A stretch of DNA of 64,000 nucleotides. It comes from Xenoacremonium recifei. Lineage: Eukaryota; Ascomycota; Sordariomycetes; Hypocreales; Nectriaceae. The position numbers and the translations under genes are program-made. Below are positions 33,492-43,169 of the stretch, in pieces. The stretch covers positions 186,001-250,000 of the forward strand of contig WOFQ01000052.1 of the NCBI GenBank assembly GCA_012184525.1, written 5' to 3'. The notes under the pieces are model-generated. The model worked only from the letters and a program-made list of their open reading frames with translations, had not been told where the DNA came from and made no database searches. Each line of letters starts with the position of its first letter. The first letter of the stretch is position 1.

Positions 33492-35948
33492 ATGGAAAAG
33501 ATGTTTGCCGTCTCATATACTTATCTCGATAATAAGAGGGTGTGTCGACAGATCCCGACACTGCCGGTCCCGGAGCTACCAGGCTCTGGTGGGATGACCA
33601 CAGCCTTTGGACCCAAATTGTGTCGATATTGTAGCAAGCTCTTCGCTGCACTCGAAGGCACCTTCGACTGGCGTTGGGAATGGGGGGAATATGTACAAGT
33701 GGAATTAGCTCCCACCCTGTCGGAATTTTTGGGCTCTCTCCGGTCCGGCTGCCAGCTCTGTCATATCATCCAGCGAACAATTCGTGCAAATCCCTCTGAT
33801 GCCGAGGCCTTCGAGGGGTTGTCCTTTTGGTTAAAGGAATATTCGTGGAGGTCAACCCCGCGCAGTTGCAATATTGATATATACGCGGGAGATAGTTTCG
33901 TTGTCTCCCTATGGGGATGTGAGTCTGAATTTCCAGGTTGCTTTGGCCCTGGTATTCAAGGGAAAAGCCTCGTCCTTAAAACTGCCAAGAACCGTCTTTA
34001 ATAACTGAACTACTCGAAAATAGGTATTACCGCTGAAAGTGGGCCAGAGCCGAATAGAAGTGTAGAAAACGACCCAGGGTGCTACAGCAGCCTGTATGAG
34101 GCTGAGTCCATGACAACAGACGACCCAAAAGCCTGGGAGCTCTGTCAATATTGGGTGAAGAGATGCCTTGAGTCTCATACTAGGTGCGGATCTAATGAGG
34201 TGACGCCGTGGTGGCCGACTCGTCTTCTGTACATCGGTGGTCCCTGCGACGAAAATGATTCTTTGGTCGTGAGGGTTGAAGAGACCACGACGAATCATCC
34301 AGGCGGGCCATACATGACGCTTAGCCATTGCTGGGGAAATGGCGATGACTTCCTGAAGCTCACCATCGAAACTCACGACCACCTGCTCTCTGGAATCCCC
34401 CTGGCCCAGTTTCCTAAGTCTTTCAAAGACGCCATACGCCTAACTCGTTCTCTTGGCGTCGACTACCTATGGATCGACTCGCTCTGCATTATCCAAAATT
34501 CCCCCAACAACCACGACTGGATCCAAGAGAGCGGGACAATGACCAAGGTTTACCAGCACTCCTTATGCAACATAGCCGTCACCGCCTCCGTGAACCCAAG
34601 CGGCGGCTGCTTTCATCCACGAGATCCCCTTGCAGTCCGGCATTTGCGCGTGACTCTTCGGACACCGAGGGAAGGAGAGGATGGCCGCAAGACCGTGAAC
34701 GAGACTTATCTTTTTGGCCAGTCTAGAATGTGGGAAATGGCCATCGAGGAAGCTCCGCTGAACCAACGTGCCTGGGTAATTCAAGAAAGGCTCCTATCGC
34801 GGCGACAAATTCACTGCAGCCAAGACCAACTTTTGTGGGAGTGCTTGGAGAAGGCAGCCTGTGAGGCATTTCCAGACGACTTTGAGGCCTTCTATAAAGT
34901 GCGCAGCACTGGAAAGATACAGTTGTCGACTGATATGAAACGTCTGGATATCTTGCTGCTCGAGATTCAGAAGTTGAGATCAGAGGCAACCCAAGATCTA
35001 TCTGATTTCTTCCGAGCCGAGTTACTGCCTGACAAAAGGGTTCTCTACAGAAGCTCTGACAAAGTTCTAGAGATGACGCAGTCGAGCTTAAGTTATCCCT
35101 CCGAACGGCAACGCGTTGAGAACAGTCTGCCTGAACGTCTTCAGATTTTTATAGACGAGGTGTACCAGTGCTGGGTGATCCTGGTTGAGCGATACACAGC
35201 TTGCCACCTATCCTTTCGAACGGACAAGCTAATTGCCATCTCTGGGGTCGCAACTCTCATCCAGAATGCCCTCATGGGGGTGGATATCTATGTAGCCGGA
35301 CTTTGGCTGAAACACCTGCCATACCAACTTCTTTGGCACCGCAAGTACGACGTGGGTGATCTGGGAGAGTCTCGTTACGACTTAGCCCCTTCTTGGAGCT
35401 GGGCGTCCTGTGCGGCACCGGTCTCGGGTCCTCCCACTCCTTTTGTCCCACCATACTGGTACAGCACCATCATCGCAGACATCACTCAAGTCTCTTTAGC
35501 CCAGGAAGGGCAGACGCTTGGAGGAGTTGCAACGGCTGAGATTCAGGTCCGTTGTCTGCTGCTAAAAATCCAGAAACGTGAAGTCTGTGAGCAGAGTATC
35601 TATTTCATTAGATGTACTCCATGCCAACACGAAGAAGACGCATCAGCAGAAGCGATGCAGGTCGATTTCTCAGATTTGGACCGTTATCTGGACAATGAAC
35701 AAGCGAGCCACCATTTGGATCAAGCATATATTGTGCCCATCGAGAGGCCTCAGAGAGGCGCTCTTCAAACCGCGGGGATCATTGTTGCACCCCTTGAGAA
35801 TGACACCTTTCGTCGTATTGGCTACTGGGATGCCAACATGATCAACAATGATTCCGAGGAACCAAACGAATTTGGCATAACTAATGATTTCCTACAATAT
35901 CTGCATAGGATATCAAACGACGACAAATGTACGATAACGCTTGTTTAG
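33492..35948 (+). CDS. HET-domain protein (heterokaryon incompatibility type)
   Basis: Exons are 33492-33951 and 34024-35948, giving 794 residues; the 72-nt intron (gtattc...aaatag) closes in frame. The N-terminal about 240 residues carry a Cys-rich segment (LCRYCSKLF, GCQLCHII). The HET domain then shows all three blocks: YMTLSHCWG at about 250-258, YLWIDSLCIIQ near 300, and RAWVIQERLLSRRQIHC near 400. A C-terminal region (SWSWAS) typical of these proteins follows. HET domains trigger programmed cell death after non-self recognition; they are TIR-like in fold and function. No NACHT/NB-ARC or WD/ANK/TPR repeats are present, so this is the stand-alone HET class. Its partner may be the divergent deaminase gene. 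Confidence 0.92.
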
Positions 35949-37402
35949 AAGGAGTTGCGTTATGAAAGTCATCCTCGCACTGCCGTCATTGATTCTGGAC
36001 TTTGATCGGAGATAGACTAAGAAGTGAGAACGTGGCTGAGATTGTTTTCAAGCTTGTCCTTTATTACCCAGAGAAGAGGGTCCAAGAGATAAAGACCACG
36101 GCCGCATCTCGCACGCTGTTCACCATCGCAGGCAAGACAAATTTCTTCATTAAACCCTGCCCCGTCCCTTTATAAATCGGGAGGCTGGAAAAGCCCCTCC
36201 GTCAACGTGGGCTGCCGAGTCTGCGGCGGACAATGCGTGAAATTCAGGAACAATCGCATTAGCTCGATCGATTTGCAGGGATGCGCAGCACTTTAATTAG
36301 ATGTTGCTACATAATAATGGTGAGCACGGTTGGGCGACGACAAAATCTGGTGCGGGTTGTCCAGCCAGCCATCTTTCGCTTCCCCAGCCCCCTCGATTTG
36401 GCATTGCAGGGCTGGGAACGGGAACGGTCTCGACTTTTGCAAGAACCATTTCGGAATTAGGCAAATAGCCTCGAAAGCTGAAACAAGGGATTGCAGAGAT
36501 TTATCCGAAGTCAGCTTCCCTTTCCATATCCTGATAGAGCGACCGAGAAGCATGTCTCGGTAACAGCGGATGGATTCCTGTTTTTTTCTTGCGCAAGTGC
36601 TTGCATGACGCTAGCGAACGACGTCATCCCGGGATCGGTCTAGGGTAGCTTTAGCCGTCTCCAGGGTCCTATCAAGTTTGCGCGGCCACCCGGCCGGGCC
36701 GCGCTTCAGCTCGCCCGCCGCACGTTTTGCGAGAAGCGCCAACTCGATTGGGCGTTGTGGGCAGCGGCCGTCCGACAAGCGACCGCAGAGACTCGTGGCA
36801 GCAGAATCGCGGGTAAAGGTGGCAAGACGCAGTGTTGACGACTTCGTATTGAACAAAGTCTGGACTCGAGGCCCCTGTAACGTGTTCCCCAGCCCGCTGG
36901 AAATAGTGGGAAGTGGGCATTGCAGGGATGTCAGATGGTAGACTGCCAGCCCCCCAACTTTCGCTTAGTGCGTCTGCCCTGTTTAGCGTCGTTCTGGCAG
37001 CGACCAACCTCCCCGAGGGCAGGAACTTGGAACGCTCTTGCGCTTCGACCTGGCCATACAAATTCGCCGTCCCTCCCTCCATCACGAGCTGCCCCTCCTC
37101 CCAGCCCTTGATTCTCATTCCATCACCAGTTGTACATTCCAGAGCATCGCTGCTGAAGCCTGTCTTCTTGGATTTTGTTGGCCTTCCGTGTCTCATTGCA
37201 TTGCAACGCATCGCATCGCTTCAGACCATCCTGGCAATAGCGTCTTATCGACTTACACGGCTTTCCCCTCTCCCGACGTCACTCCCGCGCCGATCCGAGG
37301 CCGTCCCGTCAACACCAAAGCCATTCCGGGTAGATACCGAGTCTCGAGTCTTGAGCTCTACAATCCGTCGGTCCAGTCGCACCTAGCGACTCCTCTGCCA
37401 CC
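35949..37402. other. Intergenic region and leader of the MARVEL gene
   Basis: This is about 1.45 kb without a credible gene. Frames on both strands (36672-37211 minus, 36913-37386 plus) lack recognisable motifs. The last 400 bp before 37403 are pyrimidine-rich, as expected of a leader. Confidence 0.45.
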
Positions 37403-38072
37403 ATGTTGTTCGCCATCATCTTTGTCTTCAACCGGATCATGGAGATCATCACCTTGGTATGTTTACTCACAACAAATCTCTCTGCGCGAGATCTCCGACA
37501 CTGACCTGTCACCGTAGATCCCCTGCATGGGCATGCTCGCCTGGTTCGTTAACAACTTCAACAACGCCAACGAGCTTACCCCCTCGTCCATCCTCGTCCT
37601 CTTCATCGTCTCCGTCCTGGCCCTGGCCTGGGCCGTCTTCACGCTGTTCTCGTACCACCGCTCGTCGGCTAACGCTCTGTTCGTCGGTATCGTCGACCTG
37701 GGCTTTGTGGGCGCTCTGATCGCCGGCGTGTGGTATCTGCGTGGCATCCGCAACGTGGACTGCACCAATGTCAGCCAGGACGGTGACTGGGTTGCCCACG
37801 TCTGGGACATCACCGTCATCGGCTCCAGCTTCAGCATCCACACCGACAAGCCGTGCGCCATGCTCAAGGCTAGCTGGGCCTTTGGCATCATGAACATCAT
37901 CTTCTTCTTCATCACGAGCATGACGGCCTTTGCGCACGGCGACCGCATGAGCGCCTACGACCGCAAGCGCAGCTCGCACTACGGCCGCCACGGACACCGT
38001 CATCGCAGCCGCAGCCACTCGGGGTCGCGATACAGCCATAGCTCGCACCACTCGCGCCGTGTCTACGTCTAA
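37403..38072 (+). CDS. MARVEL-domain four-helix membrane protein
   Basis: Exons are 37403-37456 and 37518-38072, giving 202 residues; the first exon encodes only 18 residues (MLFAIIFVFNRIMEIITL). Four membrane segments fit the MARVEL topology: residues about 1-30, SSILVLFIVSVLALAWAVFTL, ALFVGIVDLGFVGALIAGVW and ASWAFGIMNIIFFFITSMTAF. The extracellular loop contains Cys residues that may pair. The cytoplasmic tail is strikingly His/Arg/Ser-rich (HRHRSRSHSGSRYSHSSHHS). Fungal MARVEL proteins sit at the plasma membrane or eisosomes and help organise membrane domains. The exact role is unknown. Confidence 0.85.
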
Positions 38073-38716
38073 GTTGACTCTGGACGTTGACTACTTGACG
38101 TTTGCGAGCGAGCCGTTGCTCGGCTTGTCCCGAAACTTAATGAGGAGACGAAACGGCTATACCCGTTCCGAGACACTCGACCATTCTCCCCTTCCATTCC
38201 AGCCAGATATCTCCACCGACGGCTGGCTAGGAATGCGGAGCTATAATGCCCTCAACGAATTTCTTTTGTCCATCTTACGCGATATAGGAGGCTGGACTAG
38301 GTCTTGAGCTCTGCTGAGATCTGCTTGTCTTTTTGCTTTGTAACTAGCGATGATTTATGTGTCCAGCGACGACTTGCTCTTTTGTGTTGGGATATTGGGA
38401 CCAAGGTAGGTTAACCCGGGGATGGGATAGGATAGGATGATTTCTTGGGTCAAGATGGAATAGTTGTGACGGCAAGATTTGGATGATTACAGGACAGATG
38501 ATTATGTCAAGAAGCCAATGATATAAAAAAGTTTATATGATTTGAAATGTCCTAGCCATGCCTCCCGTTTTGATGTCTCTTACGCCGTGAACTCCAGCCT
38601 TTATCCTACTCATCCACACTTTGGCCCAAAACCAACATGGACACTTCGTTCAAACGCAAAAAATGGTATCATATCACACCCTCAACAATACTTCGCTTTA
38701 CAGATGTCCTCTCCCG
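38073..38716. other. Convergent 3' region
   Basis: These 644 bp lie between the convergent MARVEL and DPH2 genes. Nothing beyond 3' untranslated and terminator sequence is evident. Confidence 0.4.
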
Positions 38717-40309
38717 TCAATGCCTCTCATCCTCCCCAACCCGATACCCCCTCGCAATCCCACTCCTCCCCTCCTCCACCAACGTGCTCGCCTCGCCGTC
38801 AAAGTCACTACCCAGGCCCTGCCATGTGCGCCCCGATCGCAGGAATTCGGCGCCGGGGCTGGCTACGCCGTTGACGCTGGCGAGCTCGCCGACGAAGCGC
38901 TTGACGAGCGCGTTGGGCGTGTCTTTGGTGGTGGAGGTTGTTGGTGAGGGCTTGGAGGAGGCGTCGGCGCTGCGGACGGCGAGGCGCATGGGGCGGCTGT
39001 GGCTGACGAGTTTGCCGGTTCGGAGGTCGAATTCGGGGGGGAGGGATTCGTCGCCTTCGACGCCGCCTTCGATTTCGTCTTCCACTGCTTCTGTCTCCTC
39101 ATCGGGTTTGGGAACCTCGTTTAACTCCTCCACAGGCTTCAGCTTCTCAATGCCTCCCCACCACTCGCCGCCCCAGATCCTCTCCTCCTCGGGCATCAGC
39201 GCAACCTCCATCTCAAATGGGGTGGCCACCGGCCGCCAGTACCCGGCGTCGTCGTCCACCAATCCGCTCTCCCAGCACCCCACCACTACCCAGGCCTCAA
39301 TCTCAGCGAAGTTGGCTAGCTTGGCAGGGTTGAGTTTGCCCACCACGACAGTGTAGCTCTTCTTCCCAGCGGCAGCGATCTTGGCGCGTAGAAGGTCGAC
39401 GGATGCCGCGTAGTTGGCTACGCTGAGTGTGTTGACGAGGATGCCGATGACACCGGCGGAGGCGAGGGAGAGGACTTTGGCGAAGCGGCGGCGAAGCATA
39501 CCGGCGGTGCGGAGGGTTGGGTTTTCGAGGGATGAAGATGGCGTGGAGAGGATGTGTAGCGAGGAAAAGCGCGAGTGAAGGGCGAGAAGGAGCGCGGCGG
39601 GAGGGTCGGAGATGTGAAAGAGTGCGTAGGATCGCCATGACGCTTCTTGTGAGTCGTCGTCGGGGAGAGGGTCGCCGAGAATGCGGCGGTTCGGGATGAG
39701 GCCGGCAGGATCGCGTGCGACTTCTGTGGCGACGATGTTGGTGTATCCGTGGTCGTGGAGGCGGTTGACCAGCTCGGCGACGTGGTTGTGGTATGTAAGG
39801 TCTGCCATGACAACTACCCGGGCCTGCTTGTCGCTAAACTCCTTTTCAAACGCGTCGAGTGTGGCACCGTAGTCGAGTTCGTGGCTTGTGTATACGTATA
39901 TCGCAGGCAATCGACTCGTCGGGCTTAGACACGTTCGACCGTAGTGCACCACCACATCGGCATGGACATGCTCCGCGGCGATCTCGTCCACGCAGCACGC
40001 GCTGTAGCTGCTATCCGCGAGGATATATATCCGCGGCTTGACTGCCCCCTCCTCCTTAAGCCTCTCCTCGAGCTCCTTGTCCAGCAGCTGCAGAACGCGC
40101 GACGCATCCACGAGCATAAAATCCGGGAACTGCAGCCCTATACGCTTCCACCCTCCCGCAACGACCTCATCAGCCGTGCGGAGGATTTCATACGTCGTTC
40201 GAAGCGCATGGTCGGAGAGAGTTGATTGTGCAAGGGCGGAGGCGGGGATCTCGAGGATGTGATCGTCAGGCGTGGAGAGGACGGGCGGCGCGGCGAGGGA
40301 GGAGGACAT
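38717..40309 (-). CDS. dph2: Diphthamide synthesis subunit DPH2
   Basis: Single exon, 530 residues from ATG 40309 (MSSSLAAPP); the open frame extends upstream to 40492, but that part is Pro/His-rich leader. DPH2 pairs with DPH1 to form the radical-SAM-like enzyme that transfers the 3-amino-3-carboxypropyl group to the diphthamide histidine of EF-2. Visible family features: LQFPDFMLVDA, ILADSSYSACCVDE with Cys105/106, HYGRTCLSP with Cys127, NTLSVANYAASVDLL, VVVGKLNPAKLANF, and the late Cys in VVVGCWESGL followed by PFEMEVAL. The cysteines that bind the iron-sulfur cluster are therefore likely present. The acidic linker EETEAVEDEIEGG and an extended C-terminus are typical of fungal versions. 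Cytosolic housekeeping gene. Confidence 0.95.
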   Translation of the reverse strand: MSSSLAAPPVLSTPDDHILEIPASALAQSTLSDHALRTTYEILRTADEVVAGGWKRIGLQFPDFMLVDASRVLQLLDKELEERLKEEGAVKPRIYILADSSYSACCVDEIAAEHVHADVVVHYGRTCLSPTSRLPAIYVYTSHELDYGATLDAFEKEFSDKQARVVVMADLTYHNHVAELVNRLHDHGYTNIVATEVARDPAGLIPNRRILGDPLPDDDSQEASWRSYALFHISDPPAALLLALHSRFSSLHILSTPSSSLENPTLRTAGMLRRRFAKVLSLASAGVIGILVNTLSVANYAASVDLLRAKIAAAGKKSYTVVVGKLNPAKLANFAEIEAWVVVGCWESGLVDDDAGYWRPVATPFEMEVALMPEEERIWGGEWWGGIEKLKPVEELNEVPKPDEETEAVEDEIEGGVEGDESLPPEFDLRTGKLVSHSRPMRLAVRSADASSKPSPTTSTTKDTPNALVKRFVGELASVNGVASPGAEFLRSGRTWQGLGSDFDGEASTLVEEGRSGIARGYRVGEDERH

Positions 40310-41338
40310 GGTGTGAGGTTGGAGAGTGAAAGATAATTTTTTTGGAGGAGAAAGTTGGGATATCGCGGGGTTGAGGGGGGTGTGAAGATGGGGTGGTGGT
40401 GCGAGAGTTGGGAGAGGAGGCGGTGCGAATTTGGTAGAGTGTAGATCATGGTAGCGTTGGCGAATGAGAGGGCTGGCATTACAGACTGGCAATTATTGGA
40501 CTCGAGTTCAATGTAGAAATGAACTACATACACATAGCGCTTAATTATACCGGCACCAATCTCGGATATAAATCATTCAGCCATTCATTTTATAAGACTC
40601 TCGTCTTTCTAGTCTTTCTTTGCCTTCAGTTGTGGGCGTCTTGGCTGTGGCGTGGAGATGGAGGGATAGACGAGATACCGCAATGAGAAAAGCAAACCAC
40701 TCCCGGCAATCTCAAGTCCGAGGATGTGTCGGAAGATCAAATACCAGGCATACAAAAGTGCCTAGCCTTGGAAAAGAACCACGTCAGCTAACAGATTTGA
40801 CAAATCATGTCACGTTGTGGGCGTCAGCAGAAAGCGGGCTGCGCAGCTGATCTTCTGATCACGGCTATCGCATCTCGGTAGTTGATGCTTCAACCCGACA
40901 TAGTCCTCTTCTCGTTAGAAATAGACCAAAAAGGATATTCGTGAATCTGGCTCGATACACGATATACCCAAAAGGGGTGATTTAAAGCCGTCCATGTAAG
41001 TCGGCGGTGAGGCTTACAACTACGTGTCCCAAAAAGGCAATGCGTGTTCCCAGAAGGGAAATGCGTGTCGGGCTGGCATGATGGCTCGGCCCAGGGTTCC
41101 GTTCTAAGACGGAATGTTACCTTCATTATGAAGTCCGGGGAGTCGGTGATAGAATGAATCACTAACAGGGCCGATTATTCCAGGAGATTGTGCGGTTTGG
41201 TCTGCAGTCACCCTGTGCTGAGCTAGATTGAATAATGTTGGTTCGGGTTGCACCTGCCTTACACCAGCCACAAATATGACCCCCCCATTTCTTTCTAGAA
41301 TGATACTTTTCCGCCACCATCACATTTGAGTCTAGAAG
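40310..41338. promoter_or_regulatory. Divergent promoter between DPH2 and the monooxygenase
   Basis: This is about 1 kb with no credible gene. It contains a short imperfect duplication near 41029-41061 (tcccaaaaaggcaatgcgtgt / tcccagaagggaaatgcgtgt). The rest is ordinary promoter sequence. Confidence 0.4.
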
Positions 41339-42610
41339 ATGGATTCAACTCACTTTCTTGCGGGCAAAACTATCATTGTTGCCGGCGGCGGCATTGCAGG
41401 CTCTGCATTTGCGATTGGCCTCCGCCGACTCTGGCACGCTCGCTGTCCCTCCTCCAAGCCTCCGACCATCCGCATCTACGACCGTGATCCCGAAGATGTT
41501 GCCGCCCAGCGAGAAGGCTACAGCCTATCTCTCGCGGGCTACGACGTCTCAGGTGGGCTCCTAGCCTTGAGAAATCTTGGACTCCTCGAAGATATCCTGG
41601 ACAAGGCCATCTCTGGCGCCGATGGTCCTGGGGCCTTCAAGATCTGGGGGCCCGACTGGAAAGAGTACGTGAGCTTTCGACGCAAGGCGGTCGAGGGTCT
41701 GCCGGTTGCTAGTATACGAATCGCCCGGAAAGACCTTCGATCAACTCTTCACAGCGCCCTTGATCCGGAAGATCGCATCCAGTGGGGGAGCCGATGTGTC
41801 TCCGCCCAGAGATTGGACGATGGACGGATCAGGGTCGAAGTCATAAGGGAGCAGGATGATTCAGAACCAGCGTATGAGGACTGCGATGTTCTCATTGCTG
41901 CAGATGGTGCTAGCAGTAAGATTCGGGGTTGCCTTCGGCCGGACGACACCTTGGACTATGCCGGAGCAGTCCTCCGGGGCGGGTTGTCGAGATTTGACGG
42001 TGCACTGCCGGAGCCGCTGGCTCGAGACTGGGGTTTCATGTTATCTGGAGTCGGAGTCTCTTGTTTCTTCTCTCCGGTAGACAAAAACAGTATCGTCTGG
42101 GGAGTTGGGCATCTTGAAGATGTTCCTGTGGATGCTCCCGATCCGGACTCAGCGGAGGAGGCCCAAGCTGTGATCGACAAGGCGTTGGACTTGGGGTCTA
42201 TTTTCCACGAACCATTCAAGACCATTGCTGCTCATACAGATCAACGGGCAGTCATGTGCTTGAGCGCGCGAGACAAGAAAGCATTCCATCATGAAAACAT
42301 TGAGCAGCTCCCGGTCATCTTCATCGGAGACAGCAACCATGCCGTGAGCCCGTTTGCAGGCTACGGCGCGAACCTGGCCTTGTCGGATGCATGGGATCTC
42401 GCTGAGAAGCTATGCGAGAAGGGGTCCTTAAAACAGGCGGTTTCAGCTTATGACGAAGTTTCAGTGCCGCGGGCGATGAAGATCCTCAATCGATCTAGGG
42501 CAATGTTGAGGTCTGGACACAGCACGGGGCTGCAATACTGGATGTTCTGGTTGATGTTGATGGTAGGGAAAGTGATGGGCTGGTTGAGGGGAACAACTCG
42601 AATTTCGTAG
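41339..42610 (+). CDS. FAD-dependent monooxygenase (class A flavoprotein hydroxylase)
   Basis: Single exon, 423 residues. The N-terminal FAD dinucleotide motif VAGGGIAGSAFA is at about 14-25. The central DVLIAADGASSKIRG is the DG motif (NADPH/FAD contacts), and the C-terminal VIFIGDSNHAVSPFAGYGAN is the GD motif binding the FAD ribose. This is the fold of para-hydroxybenzoate-hydroxylase-type enzymes such as salicylate hydroxylase and fungal metabolite tailoring oxygenases. A hydrophobic C-terminus (YWMFWLMLMVGKVMGWL) suggests a membrane tail, seen in meroterpenoid-type FAD epoxidases. Neighbours are housekeeping genes, so no cluster context points to a substrate. Confidence 0.88.
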   Translation: MDSTHFLAGKTIIVAGGGIAGSAFAIGLRRLWHARCPSSKPPTIRIYDRDPEDVAAQREGYSLSLAGYDVSGGLLALRNLGLLEDILDKAISGADGPGAFKIWGPDWKEYVSFRRKAVEGLPVASIRIARKDLRSTLHSALDPEDRIQWGSRCVSAQRLDDGRIRVEVIREQDDSEPAYEDCDVLIAADGASSKIRGCLRPDDTLDYAGAVLRGGLSRFDGALPEPLARDWGFMLSGVGVSCFFSPVDKNSIVWGVGHLEDVPVDAPDPDSAEEAQAVIDKALDLGSIFHEPFKTIAAHTDQRAVMCLSARDKKAFHHENIEQLPVIFIGDSNHAVSPFAGYGANLALSDAWDLAEKLCEKGSLKQAVSAYDEVSVPRAMKILNRSRAMLRSGHSTGLQYWMFWLMLMVGKVMGWLRGTTRIS

Positions 42611-43169
42611 CATTTTATGATTGAGAAACTCTAAGCTTATGAAGTGCGATCTCACCTTAATATTGGTCTTTGGAAAACGCGAACAATGGCCAGGATTCTC
42701 GTTTGTTCATTGTGTCGAGTCTTGACCCTCGATCTCGGGAGTCGAAGCGTGGGGGTGCTAATCACGGGCCGGGAAATAGGAGCCCCGCCTTTCGCAGCCT
42801 GGGAACCAATGGAAGTGCCTGAAACAAAGCACATCCATGCCAAACCACCAAACTACAGCGCCTGATCCCTGTAATACAGCGGGGTCACCCTGGCAGACAC
42901 GTCCTCCACACGGGCTCTTGCCTCCTTTACGCGCTCCACGCGCAACGCGACGCGGTCTGCTGGTCGGGAGCTCCTTCCCCGATAAAGGACCTGCGCCAGC
43001 AACGGTTCGCGATACCGACCCTCCTCATCTTCCTTCCCAGCTCCTCGTCCTCGTTCTTTGTGATTATTTCTCCCCCCTTCCAGTGATTCAGTGCATCAAT
43101 CCGTTTGCAACCAGCACGTGATACTCATTCGTTCTTGATCCACGGCAATTGCTTCCACTCGCTTCCATC
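42611..43169. promoter_or_regulatory. Promoter region of MSH6
   Basis: These 559 bp lie between the monooxygenase stop and the MSH6 start. The 3' part is C/T-rich (cctcctcatcttccttcccagctcctcg), a normal fungal leader. An ACGCG-containing gctccacgcgcaacgcgacgcg lies near 42934-42955 and resembles clustered MCB cell-cycle elements. Confidence 0.5.

Noticed and set aside
36672..37211. 179-codon minus-strand open frame upstream of the MARVEL gene
   Set aside because: Composition is random, no domain is visible, and it is antisense to the probable leader.
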